Assembly (NCBI GenBank): GCA_038363925.1
Contig: JAQQWL010000005.1
Coordinates: 1,426,001-1,490,000 of the forward strand
Reading direction: 5' to 3'
DNA length: 64,000 nt
DNA from: Apiospora phragmitis
Lineage: Eukaryota > Ascomycota > Sordariomycetes > Amphisphaeriales > Apiosporaceae
A program made the position numbers and the translations under genes. Position 1 is the first letter of the stretch. Every line of letters starts with the position of its first letter. This document shows positions 35,225 through 46,453 of this stretch, one piece after another. The notes below the pieces were generated by a model. It saw only the letters and a program-made list of their open reading frames with translations. It ran no database searches and was not told the origin of the DNA.

Positions 35225-38200
35225 ATGGCCTCCCCTCAAATCGACATCATGTCGGCGGCAATCTCTCCCACAACTGCCGTTGCGACACCGCGTCATGTTC
35301 GCTCCAGGACGCAGAGCATCTCGAGCGACCGACCGTCGACCATCGCCCACAGCCTCATGTCACCTCCACAGTCTGTTACGCCTGAGGCGGCTTTCATTGC
35401 CGCTTCGGCCGCATCGCAAATAGTGACCAATGATCACGACAGCCACTCGGAAACATGGTATGATCAGGTTGGAATCGAACCCTCCGGGGAAACTGCCTTG
35501 GTTGCAACCGGCTCGCTACAACTCGCGAACAACTTCGTTGATCAGCTTTTGTTCAACATAATTGCAATTGCAAGGTCAACATCTCTGTCAGCCCTGCGAC
35601 CGGCTGTTAGTGAAGTCCTGAAGCCGAAGCTCGCAAGAGACGCCGTAAATCAGGCCGATGAGGAGCTTCGGGAGTATCTGGGTGGTGGCGAGGTGGACGA
35701 CCTCGCACACTCTCCGGAGGCCGAGCCGTCGGACAATTGGGATCTCGAGTTGGCCTGGAAGCGCACTCGGCTCCGATGCATGGTCTATTCGTCTCTCGGA
35801 GACATGGAAGAGGAAGATGAAGATTATTATATGGAACAAGAGCACCTCAGGGGCGAAAGTGACGATATCCTCTCCGAAGCTGTATCTCCTGCAGTGGCTA
35901 TTTTCTTAACCTCCATCATCGAGTTTATGGGGGGAGCAGGTGCTGGTTATTGCAGGCCAAGCCGCTTTTAACCGCTTGCGAGTCAAGTACGAGAAGGAGC
36001 TCAAAGACGGCACCCGAATGCCGGGCGACATATCCGACCGAATCGTCGTCGAAGAGCTAGACATGGAACGCGTCGCTCTCGATAGAACTTTGGGAAGGTT
36101 ATGGCGAGCCTGGAAGAAGAGGATACGAGCCCCTGCTGAACTCAGCTACCAACGATCGTTCACCAGGAGCGCAACGCACAGTAGGCATGGCAGCATAGTC
36201 GCAGAAACCGTTGGCACTCTACCAATCTCCAGGGAAGTCAGTATAGATGAATCACAGGATACCAGCTCGCCGGGAGAGTCGAAACCTAGCGAGGAGCCGG
36301 CAAAGGAGGCGCGCCCTTCAGCGGTTCCCCTGCCCATGAGCAATAACGACATTGCTGAGATCGAAGTTCCCGGGCTTGTTTCCTATAGTGATGAGGAGGA
36401 CAGCGACTTGGAGGATGACGAGCTTCTGCAGCAGCGCCCACGACCCAAGAGTTGGATGGTTTTCTCTGCGCCCCGGAAGCATAACCCGCAAACACCCGCC
36501 GCCTCTCGGCCCACTTCGCCTGTACAGAAAACCCGAAAGCGTGCCAACTCAGTTCCGACTGGTCTTGCTTCACCCGTCACCTTTTCCAGGCCAGCAGGTA
36601 CACGAGGTGAGGTGGTCGAGCCTAACAGCAACCGAGATGGTGAGCCTTCCGCTAAGGTTGGCGATGCCTCGATCCCAACGTCTGGCCACGAAGCAGTTGA
36701 AAAAGCGCCAGAACACGCCAAGGCTCGGAATGTCGACGAAGCAGATCCACAAGCCGCTCTGGCCAGCCCGATCTCAAAAATGGTAACTGGCGCTGCTGCT
36801 GTCGGTTCAGCTGCTTTGGCTGGTGTCGCCGCTATGGCTCATGGAACTGCGCTGCAAACCATGGTCACGCCTATGGAGGAGGAAGAAGATGATGAGTTCG
36901 AAGAAGAGCCGCAGATTCTTACCTCATCACGAGTATCAATAGGCGGTCGAAGTTCGCCAGCTATTTCGGAATCCGGCTCGAACAGGCCTCCTTCAATTCT
37001 CGTGGGACGATCAAACAGCCTAAGCTCGGTACGCATGATCGAGGTGCACAGTCCTCGAAGTCCAAGCATCAGATCTAGCAGACATGGCTCTGGCGAATTT
37101 GACTATCCTTCAGCCGCTCGCTCCATGAGCCTCTCGAGGGAAGGGAGCGTATCGACTCCTCCCATTGTGGAGGAAGGGCCACCCGAACCTCAAGCTGACC
37201 TTCCATCGGTGGATACGTATTCGTCTAGGGAGAGTTCTCGAGAGAGGAATGTCAGACGTACTTCAAGCCCCTCGCTACATGGCTATGGCGCGCCCACGCT
37301 GGCCCCTACATCAGCGCCTACCTCGGCTCCTATTCCGGCTCCGACGAAGGTCACAATTCTGAACCAATCTGTTACAGGCGGGGCTTACCTGGACATTGAC
37401 ACTAAATACGAGAGAGTCGAGTTGCCTCCGAGAATGTCCTCCTACTCCAAGCCACCTACGTTGCCGACGTTGCCGGAGAAGAGTGCAAACAGACCTACGT
37501 ATGCACAGGCCCCTTCGGTCGGACTGCCATCCGTCGATCGCACAACTTCGCAACGTGCGTCGCCGGAATCCCCAAAGCGTGCTTGGGCTAAACAGAACGA
37601 CTCCCCTACCTCCTCCACCAATTCCAACAAGTTCAAAGCGGTCCGTAGCTCCGAGGAATCCACTAGCCAGCGCGCCCATGATGTCGCAAGAAACTTCGAG
37701 GAGTTGCTTCAGAATGACGAGACAATTCAGTATACGCTTACCCCCAGAGTATGCGCGACATGGAAATGTCGCAAGCATCAAAGGCGAAGCCAACTATGGA
37801 ACAGTCATCTGGTTTGGCGGATCCCAAGGGCTCTGGCAAGAACGATGAGCCCAGACACCTTGAACCATCTCGTTCCTCCTCGGTGAAGAGGTCTTTGTCT
37901 CTCAACAAGTCAACGGGACTAAGCTCGCATCCGCCGAGGGGCACGGCAACTCGAAGCTTGGTGGACCCGTACCACGGGCGCCGCCTGTCTCGATGTCTAC
38001 CCAAGGGCGGATGGGCCCTGCGCCTCAAGCTAGAGACGCCCAGATCCCACGTGAATCCTTGCAAGATTTCGCCGAGTTTATACGTTCGACGGGCCCGCCC
38101 GGCGAACGTGGGAACTTCCAGGCTAACAAACCTGTCGCCAACCCTCACCGAAGGGATATCAGTAGCCCCGTGCCTGCAACTGCGAGTACTGCTATGCCAC

Positions 38201-39210
38201 CCAAGCGCACGGCTTCTACAAGAGCTCGTCTTCAAGCGCGCGACGCCGCCGTCAGCCACAACAACGAGAGTTCTGATCTCATCGACTTTATCCGCAGAGG
38301 GCCCCCTTCCAACGGTCCCAATCCTCGTATTCCCCGCAACATTGCTCCCTTCCGAAACACCATGGACTCGGACCAACTCCAAATGTCAGGCGCTACTGGA
38401 GGTAGAGCTGTGGATGCTGCGCTTCCAGACGTCAGGAGCAGCCAAGCTTCGACAAATGTAACGGAGACTTCTGTCAACTCTTCGATCAACTCGCAGAGCG
38501 CATTATTGAACAAGGCGAATAAGCCAACAAACTACTCTAACAACTTTGATGAGGAGGATATGATACCGAAGCGAAAGCAGCGCAGAGTTCGAGACCCCTA
38601 TGCGATTGACTTCAGTGATGAGGAAGACTTGGATGATTTGTTGGACGAGGCGCCCAAGCCGAAGCCGAAGCCCAAGAAAGAGGAGAGCTTGATCGATTTC
38701 CTCAACAACTATGACCCGCCGCCAGACCCGTCACCTCCTCAACCCTTTGTCACCGCTCAGCAGCCCGCCGTGCTGAAGAAAAAGAGCACCAACAATCTGA
38801 TTGCCCGTCTGCGAGCCGGGGGTGGCTCGTCGACACCCGAGCGATCAGCGGCCCCAGCAGGTCGTGAGTCAAGAGCAGCGAGCAACGCCAGCAATGTTCG
38901 GGGATATACTCCTATCGTAGCCAGCATGCCACCTAACGGTGGTAACTCTGGGAAGCTCAACGATATCATGGGGCCCGGGTCTCCTCAGAATAGGGCACCG
39001 TCAGGCCGGGTACCAATGAAACATTACGAACCTCGTGATGCCACACCATCTCACACTACGAGAGCATCTGGAACATCCGACTTGGCGCGTTTCTTACGAG
39101 AGTCGGAACCACCACCATCAACTCTGGCAACCGCCGCTCCTCCAGTCGAGGATAAGCCTAGCGGATTCGCGCGCATCTTCGAGCGTCGCAAGAAATCGGT
39201 CGCCTATTAA
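35225..39210 (+). CDS. Large unknown protein with a repeated C-terminal motif, three frame breaks
   Basis: Start MASPQIDIMSAAISPTTAVA at 35225, stop at 39210, apparently no intron. Three breaks lie in homopolymers. At G6 35929-35934, one less G gives FMGEQVLVIAGQAAFNRL. At C5 37741-37745, one more C gives YTLTPQSMRDMEM. At GGG 37915-37917, one more G gives STGTKLASAEGHG. Corrected length is exactly 1329 codons. The N-terminal 300 residues look folded and helical: ANNFVDQLLFNIIAIARSTS, DLELAWKRTRLRCMVYSSLG, VSPAVAIFLTSIIEFMGEQV, VEELDMERVALDRTLGRLWR. The rest is Ser/Pro-rich and probably disordered. A hydrophobic Ala-rich run (KMVTGAAAVGSAALAGVAAM) lies in the middle. Four copies of a short motif D-(L/F)-x-x-F-(I/L)-R-x-x-x-P-P mark the last third. 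The family appears to be a conserved filamentous-fungal protein but I cannot name a function. Confidence 0.7.
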
Positions 39211-40140
39211 AGCCATAGAACAACCCACCCAACCTTCTTGTATATAACCTTACACATCTTTGACCTGCAAATAACCAATATCCTGGGCCATTTCTTTGCT
39301 TCGCGGCATTAGCCGCTACCGCGGAACAAATACTCTCCGAGTTACCCCTTTACTGGCAATTCCTGCTCTCTGTACACTGCTGCCGCATATCCGCCTCGAC
39401 TATTTCTTTTCTTGATATGCCTTAATCGATCTACTCTTCAGAATCGCTTGCTGCTCCTGCGGGGGCTTGCTGCTCAACTCATTTGGTCGATACCATGTCA
39501 TCATTACCTTACTACTCCTTTTTTGCTCTTTATTTCCGAATACTTCATGCGGTTGGACATGGTTGCTTTTTGCTCGGATTTACAAAAGAAGCGCCCGCGA
39601 AGCTTGATATACAGATCAGAGCAGACGGATGGAATTAGTGTGAAAGCTGGAAGAGAGAGAGCCGGGTAGAGAGACAAACCGAGCGTTTCTGAATGCATCG
39701 AGTAGAGAGGTGCGTTGGAAGACTATCTACTCAGACAGTGTGCGGCCCACGATAGTCATGGCTGAAATGAATGAAATTAAATCACTATAGATATCTCCCT
39801 ATCCACAGTGCAGTGTCCTGCGAATATTGCGTTTCGTCTCTTGACCCGAGTGCTAATGGAATAGGCTATGTGTATGTTAATAGGGGGGCAGAAGTGGACG
39901 ATCGAATGCCGACTAAGTGTCGTCGATCATTATCACTTGTTAGCCACACTATGTTGGTATCATCAACACGGTGAAAAGGACAAAATTCTACCTACAAGCT
40001 AAGTTAGGTAGTCTGAGCCCCCCGACAGCCTTCGCTATGTCTCAGCACCGGATAATTCGCAGTGTTTCCCGGTTTTCCCGATCCTGTTCCTTTCCTCTCA
40101 TATGCACGACCCTCAATTGCAATACTCAGTGACCTGGCAA
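39211..40140. other. Gene-free interval
   Basis: 3' flank of the large gene and 5' flank of the SDR gene. Nothing supported; a GAGAGAGA-type purine tract lies at about 39650-39670. Confidence 0.4.
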
Positions 40141-41446
40141 ATGGAGAACATGACGAACTTAGCTATACCTAAGGGTGCGCGAGTCTTGGTGTAAGTAGAT
40201 GATGTACTTACAACTGCATGGGGAAAGAATCAATGCGGGTTACTGATGAAACATCGTATTCGGTGCATATCCAGGACCGGAAGCACAGATTCCGTCGGCT
40301 CGGCCGTGACGGACGAGCTCCTCAAGGCGGGTCTCAAGGTCCGCGCGCTTGTCCGCAATCTCGAAAAGGGGAATATATTTCCGACCTCTTCCAGAAACGT
40401 TACGGTCCCGACGTCTTCGAGATCGCGCACGCGGAGGACTTCGCGAGCCTGGCAAGCCAGCCCTGGATGCTGGAGGCATTAATGAACGGTAAAAAAAGCA
40501 CTTCCTAAGTAGTCGCGTATACATGGAATTACCTAAGGCATTGGTTGACCTGAGTGTGACCGGATTATCAGGATGCGCCGGGGTGGTCCATATGGCGACC
40601 GACACCTCGTTTGGGATGAGCCCGGAACAGGTCATCGCGCGCACGGTCGAGCTGGCGCGGGCCGTTCTTGAGGCCGCGGCCAAGACTCCTACCGTCCGGC
40701 GCGTCGTGTTCACCTCCTCGGCCGCCACGCTGCCGCGGCTCCAGGAGCCCGTGCACATCACCCCGTCCTCGTGGGCGTCCGACGACGTCGTCCGCATGGC
40801 CTGGTCTTCTTCTTCACTCGTTCCTCCGCCAGACCAGGACGCTTTTGCGAGGAGCCTCATCGTCTACGCGGCGAGCAAGGTCGAAGCCGAGCGCGCCTGC
40901 TGGGCTTTCATGCAGCAGCGTAGTGATAGTGGGAAGGAGGGGGGAGGGAAAGGGGGGAGGAGAGCAGCCCAACCCCAACCCCAATAGAGGCTTCGCCCTC
41001 AACACCGTCGTGCCCTTCACGTGCTCGGCGCCTTCGTCCACCCGCGCCTCGTCTCGTCCATGAACGGCATGCTGCTGGGCACGTGGCGGGGCGACCCGGC
41101 CGCGAGCGGCTTCCTGCGGGCGGTCGGCGCCCAGTGCCACGTCGACCTCGAGGACTTGGGGCTGCTGCACCTCGCGGCGCTGATCCTGGACGACGTGGCG
41201 GGGGAGCGCATCCTCGCGCTGAGCGAGGCGTTCGGCTACGAGGACGTGCTGGATATCATGCGGAGGATCGATCCGGCGCGTAAAGAACTACTGCTCGAGA
41301 CGGTGAAATCGCCGTCGCCAACAGCGGCGGCTATGGCGGCCACGGTAGAGAGGGGGCGGTATAGGGAGTTGCTGGCGGGGATGGGCAAGGGGGAGCCTAC
41401 GGGCTTGGAAGAGAGTATTCGGCGGGCTGCGGCTACCTCATCGTAA
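40141..41446 (+). CDS. Extended short-chain dehydrogenase / epimerase-type oxidoreductase, three frame breaks
   Basis: Exons are 40141-40190, 40275-40488 and 40572-41446, with GTAAGT and GTAAAA donors. The first splice completes ARVLV-TGSTDSVGSAVTDELL, the N-terminal NAD(P) motif. After LVRNLEKG one extra G in the run 40368-40371 would give EYISDLFQKRYGPDVFEIAH. The next exon has CAGVVHMATDTSFG and VRRVVFTSSAATLP. The catalytic pair is in VYAASKVEAERACW (Tyr-x3-Lys). A second break sits in the G-rich run about 40930-40960 (one base too many) before GFALNTVVPF. A third, near 41021 (one base short), precedes VLGAFVHPRLVSSMNGMLLG. Corrected length is 380 codons. The fold is that of dihydroflavonol-reductase/cinnamoyl-CoA-reductase-like extended SDRs, cytosolic and NADP-dependent; the substrate is unknown. 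Three lesions in one gene make a pseudogene possible, though all are indels of the type seen in essential genes here. Confidence 0.7.
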
Positions 41447-41750
41447 GTAGAGGGGGCCGCGTTTCAGTCAGGGGTATCGTGAACTCCTACCCACAACTAG
41501 GTATACCAGACTAAGTTCAAAGTTTCGTACCTATGCGCATCCATGTATATGGAGTCAGCGAGCCCCTTGTTGCTGTGCAAACCTTGGTAAAATTCGACGT
41601 AGTCGCGCTCGGCTTTCAAAACGTCGTCTGCCTTTCGCGTCGGCGTATGTCAAATCTAGTAAGTGTAGTATTACTCTTCGACGTATACTCTGCCATACAC
41701 TCCACCTCCTAAAACATTATCTTCATTTCAACGACAGTTCAGAAGAGGCC
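41447..41750. other. Short spacer
   Basis: No feature seen between the SDR gene and the truncated membrane-protein gene. In particular, no N-terminal half of the latter is present here. Confidence 0.4.
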
Positions 41751-43361
41751 CTGGTGAGCTCGTCGAGATCTCGAAAATATCGAAATCCGATAAGCTGGGT
41801 CAGCAGCCGGCTGAAAGAGGTAGCAGGAATTCGGCTGAAAACTAGGTGGTACGACGGAAGATTGACAAAAAACATGTGGGCGTTAGCAAATGGCACACAG
41901 AGCTTTGTGGCGAATTCGCCCCCTTCACCCGTTGCTTCGTGGTATCTTGGACCTCCCAGGTACGAAGTTTCCCATTGCCTAGTCCAGGAACCGGGGCCCA
42001 GGACCAGCGTTGTCGCTTCGAGTACAGCCCACAGATCATGATAACTATATGCATCTTGAACTTTATTAAGGCAACGACCATGCTCTTTGTTTGGTGGCTG
42101 AGAAAGTGGCAAAACAGAAACCAAGGTGAAATCTCCGGGGGAGCTTCCAAAGATCAGATACTGTATACCCTTGGTGATGCCATCGCGAGCTTCATGCGCG
42201 AGCCGGATGGAACGACGAACAACATGTGCCTGGCCACCAAGAATGACTTTCGCTATCGCCGCACCCTGAAAGACAAGTTGCGCAAACGACCCCCCAGCCC
42301 AAACCAAGCACCACGACAATGGAAACCCGAGCGGAACTTCTGGATGGCGTCTGCAAGCCTTAAACGATGGGTTATCTTGATCTTGAGTATGATCCAGGCT
42401 ACCTCAACTATGCAATCAAATCTACATAGCTGAGAGATATTGAAACAGGTGCTGCATCGTAATTGCCGTAGCCGGTTTTCTTCTCGGGCTCTCGTTCACC
42501 TCACTCCGCCATCGCTCCATCCCCACCCGCGTGCCCGACCTGTGGCGGCTCGGCTTCGGGGCCTTGACGCCCTTCACGTACCTGGTCGTTGGGCTCCCAC
42601 GCGACGACCCGGCGGGCCTCATCTCCAATGTGCTCCTGGCGAATCTGCCCCAGCTGATCCTGTCGATCCTCTACATCTTCTACAATACCATGCTCAGTAC
42701 CTTCCTGGTGCAGCGCGAGTGGAGCCTGATGCACTCCGAGGCCAAACGCAAACCCCTGCGCGTCTCGGAGCCCATCGGGATCCAGCGGTCCAGCTACTTC
42801 ATCAGCCTGCCCCTTCGCTATGGGATTCCGCTCTATGCGATATCGGGTATTATGCATTGGATGATCTCCCAGAGTCTGTTTCTGGCACGTATTACGGCGC
42901 TGTTGAATACAGATGGCGTCATTGATAACCAAAACTCCTTTTCGACATGTGGGTACAGTCCAGTAGCTGTATTTATCAGTAAGTCCCTGGCCTCTGTCAA
43001 TCCCAAAGTCATGATCGTCTCCGCCGAAGACACCATCTAAGCCTTCATCATTGATTCAACTAACCATCTTTTTTTCAACCACCTTATAGCTATGCTTATG
43101 GGCCTCGGCCTCGTCCTCGCCATCGTTCTGGTTGGCTTTCGGCGGTATGACGGGACCATGCGGCTGGTCTCGACCAACAGCCGGGCTATCAGTGCCGCCT
43201 GCCACGTGCCCAGTGAAGATAGGAGAGAAGGCTATCTACTCCCTGTGAAATGGAGTGTGGTTGAGATGAATGAAGATGGACTGGGTCATTGTGCTTTTAC
43301 CACAGCGCCGATGAGTGCGGTAGGAGAGCTTATTGATAGCGAGGAGATCAAATATACATGA
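41751..43361 (+). pseudogene. 5'-truncated fungal multi-pass membrane protein (DUF6536-like, C-terminal half)
   Basis: The region carries the C-terminal half of the large fungal membrane-protein family I know as DUF6536. Blocks in order: YEVSHCLVQEPG; CRFEYSPQIMITICILNFIK; ASFMREPDGTTNNMCLATK; and NFWMASASLKRWVIL. After an intron come VAGFLLGLSFTSLRHRSIPT, ANLPQLILSILYIFYNTML, REWSLMHSEAKRKPLRVSEP, and QRSSYFISLPLRYGIPLYAI followed by SGIMHWMISQSLF. A second intron (42979-43089, GTAAGT-TAG) leads to MLMGLGLVLAIVLVGFRRY and the cytoplasmic end, stop 43361. One frame change lies at the G run 41993-41996, and the splice near 42400-42450 does not keep phase in any model I tried. The N-terminal domain that defines the family is not found upstream before the SDR gene, so this is a truncated, probably dead copy. 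Confidence 0.55.
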
Positions 43362-43452
43362 CTTTTCAAATATGGTACAAGAACATACAACACAACACCG
43401 AAATTTTCCAGGTAATAATTCGCACTTAGACGGCCATTCCGATCATCTCCAT

Positions 43453-44481
43453 TCATTGGGCTACATCAGGACCCTCGGTTGCCTTCTTTGCTGCCGCATC
43501 GGCGACGCCGTTCCACTCTCTGGGTATTCTCCAGAACTGAATGGTCATGCCCAATTCTTTCCATCTCTCCACCTCGCCTAGGAGCAGTTCCCACAGGTCC
43601 GAGTTCTTGACGGGCGCACGGCCGCTGGTCCTCCATCCATTCTGGATCCAATTCTTCGCCAAGACAGTAGAGCCCTCGACCACGTACTCGGAGTCGGTGG
43701 CGATGACGACCGTGTGGAAGTTCTCGCCGACCCAGTGCCGGAAACGCAGGGCGGCGATGACGGCGCGAAGCTCGGCGCGGTTGCTGCTCTGGATAGCGTC
43801 GTCGCCGAATGGGCCTTTGGCTTCCAAACGAGCACTTGCAACGCCATCTAGGTTAATGCCAGTTCCTGCGTTGTGCACGAATGCCCAGCCGGCTTTGGGG
43901 TTGGCTTGGCCATTGTTGAGACATCGCCATCGGTGAAGAGTAGTAGCATGCCCGGGTCGTTGCGATGAGTGCGTCTAACTGATCGTGTCAGTCCATATTT
44001 ACACATATTTGGTCTATAAATCTTCCCAAGCTGGGGGGCTGACTGACCGAAGAGCTCGCATCCAAGCACGCCTGCCAGCGAATAGTTCTTCTGGGGTGAT
44101 GGTCGGAGACGGGGGACGGAACTTGGTCGGGAATGCGCGGCCGGTGCCTCTCCGCTTCTCCTCCGTGCCGTCAAAGGTGGATCGACTCGGTTCAGCAACA
44201 ATAACCCGGTCAGCAGTCGGGTGTTGCATGCGGATACCCCCAAGACGGTCTGAGGCGGAACTGCGTGCCTCGTCGTCGTCGTCGTCCTCTTCGTCGTCCT
44301 CGTCCTCGTTCAAGACTTCATCCATGAAACTGTAATCACTGCAGCACTATTGTCAAACAACGAAGCCGTGGGGACCGCAGACGAATCGGCCATCGGGAAG
44401 CTCACACTGACCCTCGTCATCATCGCTGCTATCCTCGCCCAGCGGGAACATCCCCTGGGCCAGATACCATCCACGAGGCAT
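43453..44481 (-). pseudogene. RNase H-type nuclease with N-terminal Cys motif, damaged
   Basis: Exon 1 is 44481-44048 and exon 2 43974-43453, with the 73-nt intron GTCAGT..TTAG between ALR and RTHRNDPG. The start MPRGWYLAQGMFPLGEDSSD is followed by CELPDGRFVCGPHGFVV, then TGA CAA TAG, then CCSDYSFMDEVLNEDED in the same frame. Two stop codons therefore sit at what looks like a small Cys cluster (V-C-x-x-C-C-x-D-Y-S-F-M). Exon 2 encodes RNase H. The first catalytic Asp is in LLLFTDG; one base is missing just after it near 43921, and restoring one gives CLNNGQANPKAGWAFVHNAG. Then follow SSNRAELRAVIAALR (Glu), VIATDSEYVVEG (Asp) and GVADAAAKKA (Asp), so all four catalytic acids are encoded. With one base added the length is 319 codons. 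RNase H enzymes cleave RNA in RNA-DNA hybrids. Given the in-frame stops, I call it damaged, though the exact 5' structure is uncertain. Confidence 0.6.
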
Positions 44482-44985
44482 GGTGGATTTGTTTGATCGC
44501 GGCTGACGGGCGAATGGCGGTAGTGAAGCCAAAGAAGGCGTGTGTGTGTGGAGAAAGCGAAAGGTTGTGGAGATTTTTCAATTGGCTAAGGTTGAAAAAA
44601 TGGCCCGTAGTGCCTAACCACCGCTAAGGGCGGGGTACGTTGCGAACCAATCAACAAGCGTACCAACCCGGAAAGGGAAAACGATGCGGGGTAGACGGTG
44701 CAGCCCCTCAGTACCGTCTCACACGTTACCTGCGGTAGGAACGTAAGGTAGCTCATTACCGGAAGAGGCCCAGAAGAGCTTCGTTCCTACCACAAGGATA
44801 CCTAACTCTTTTTCTTGTCAAGGCTTCATATATGGGAGAGCGAACAGAATTCCTACCTAGTAGTCAGCAGGATACGGTCATGTGGAAGACTTGATCAGTA
44901 AAGCTAACTACTTATATACAAAACCCATTTTCTTAGGGTAGATGTGTCACTCGGCATCGGAGCAGCTCTAGCCATTGAGATCAAG
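44482..44985. other. Intergenic spacer with a 10-bp inverted repeat
   Basis: Between the 5' end of the RNase H gene and the 3' end of the monooxygenase gene. It contains the inverted repeat listed at 44734-44791. Confidence 0.4.
44734..44791. repeat. Perfect 10-bp inverted repeat
   Basis: GGTAGGAACG (44734-44743) and its exact reverse complement CGTTCCTACC (44782-44791) enclose 38 nt. Confidence 0.65.
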
Positions 44986-46453
44986 CTACATGGAAAAGTC
45001 GAGATCCGCTGTGATATTCCCCCATCGTGCATAGAGCCAGTCGATCGGCGGTCGATTCTTCGGCTTCCAAGGCCCTGTATTGCCGCATACTGGTAGCCTT
45101 CGCTCTGCTTCGCGGACGTACGTGGATTCCAGCTGCCATATGCTCCGAGTACCATGAGCAGCAACGGCCTCGGGCACACGCGGTACTACAGACATGGCCC
45201 CCTGACGCTTCATGTAGCTCATCAGCCGTACCAGATACATGGCGGTATTGTCGGCTCCCACGGTCCAGGAGTTATTGGTATAGCCCAGCATGAACATCAT
45301 GTTTGGAACTCCATCCAGCATACAGCCATTCCAGGCGAATCTCCCACCCCAGGCACGTTGCTTGCCGTCTACTTGAATTTCGATGCTGCCACCTAGCACC
45401 ATACGATGGCCGGTGGCAGTAACGATTACGTCGGATTCCACCGTTTCGCCGCTGCGCATCCGGATGCCGTGCTCTGTCACAGTGTCGATATCGCCCGTGA
45501 TCAGCCGAACGTTCGGTCGATGGAATGCCTGGTAAAATGCCCCGTTCGGGTCCAAGCATAGCCTCTGTCTCCAGGGGTCATATCGTGGGGTGAAATGAGG
45601 GTCCACGGGAACGTTGGCCGGCAATTTCCTTTGCCGCGGCCCGGGCGAGACCGTCCCGAACCACATGGGGATAGCGACTGGAGAACAAAACGAGGAGATA
45701 CGATTGTATCAGCCAGTATAGCCATCTGCATGGGAGCACCAATCCGCGGGGCAGCCACGTGAGGGTATCGTCGTCCTGGCATGGTCTTGCCGCCACGTAG
45801 GTCGGGCTTCGCTGGATCATGGTGACATGGCCGGCTTCCTTGGCGATCGCGGGCAGGAGGGAGACGGCTGTGGCACCGCTCCCGATGAGGGCCAGCCTCT
45901 GGCCCGCGTAGTAGAAATTTTGGGGCCAAAGTTGAGGGTGAACGATTCGGCCTTTGAACTTGTCAAGCCCTGGAATGTCAGGCGCAAGGGGCGACTCGTA
46001 GTCGACATAGCCAGTGCCTATGATGATCCAGCGGGCAAGGTAACGCCGGTGCTGTCCTTGGCCGTCGGCCGTTACCCCCCATTCTTGGCGCTGCGAGCTC
46101 CAATCGACCCGGGAGACTTTGTGTTGGAACCGAACATGGTCGTCTATGTGGTACTTTGAGACGGCGTCATGCAGGTACTCCATGATCTCGCTACCTTGGG
46201 CAATTGGCTTCGTAAAAGGCCAGCGGTGCCAGGCCAGCCCGTAGGTGTAGATCTGGCTGTCGGACCGGACCCCTGGGTATCGGAACTGGTCCCAGACCCC
46301 TCCGATACTGTCGCGGCCATCGAGGATGACGAAGCTGGCATCGGGCTGCTGTTTCATGAGACGATACGCGCAGTTGATGCCCGAGATGCCGGCTCCGACG
46401 ATGATAACATCGAAGGACTCGGAGTTGTTTGGGTCTGCTTTAGTGGCAGACAT
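44986..46453 (-). CDS. Baeyer-Villiger-type flavin monooxygenase, one frame break
   Basis: Start MSATKADPNNSESFDVIIVG at 46453, stop at 44986, no intron. The FAD-binding motif is GAGISG (about residues 22-27), followed by IGGVWDQFRYPGVRSDSQ. The NADPH-binding motif is LIGSGATA. The segment FKGRIVHPQLWP fits the type I Baeyer-Villiger fingerprint F-x-G-x3-H-x3-W-P, and TATGHR is the second conserved patch. The frame slips at the T run 45625-45627 (AAA on the coding strand). Removing one base joins RAAAKE to LPANVPVDPHFTPRYDPW, and the whole becomes exactly 489 codons. Relatives convert ketones to esters or oxidise steroids, aldehydes or amines with FAD and NADPH. The substrate is not predictable. 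No membrane segment apart from a hydrophobic patch near CRWLYWLIQSYLLVLF, which is common in this clade. Confidence 0.85.

Noticed and set aside
20502..46453. A secondary-metabolite cluster from OMT, SDR, BVMO and MFS genes
   Set aside because: The genes are 10-30 kb apart, separated by housekeeping genes, and no backbone enzyme is present.
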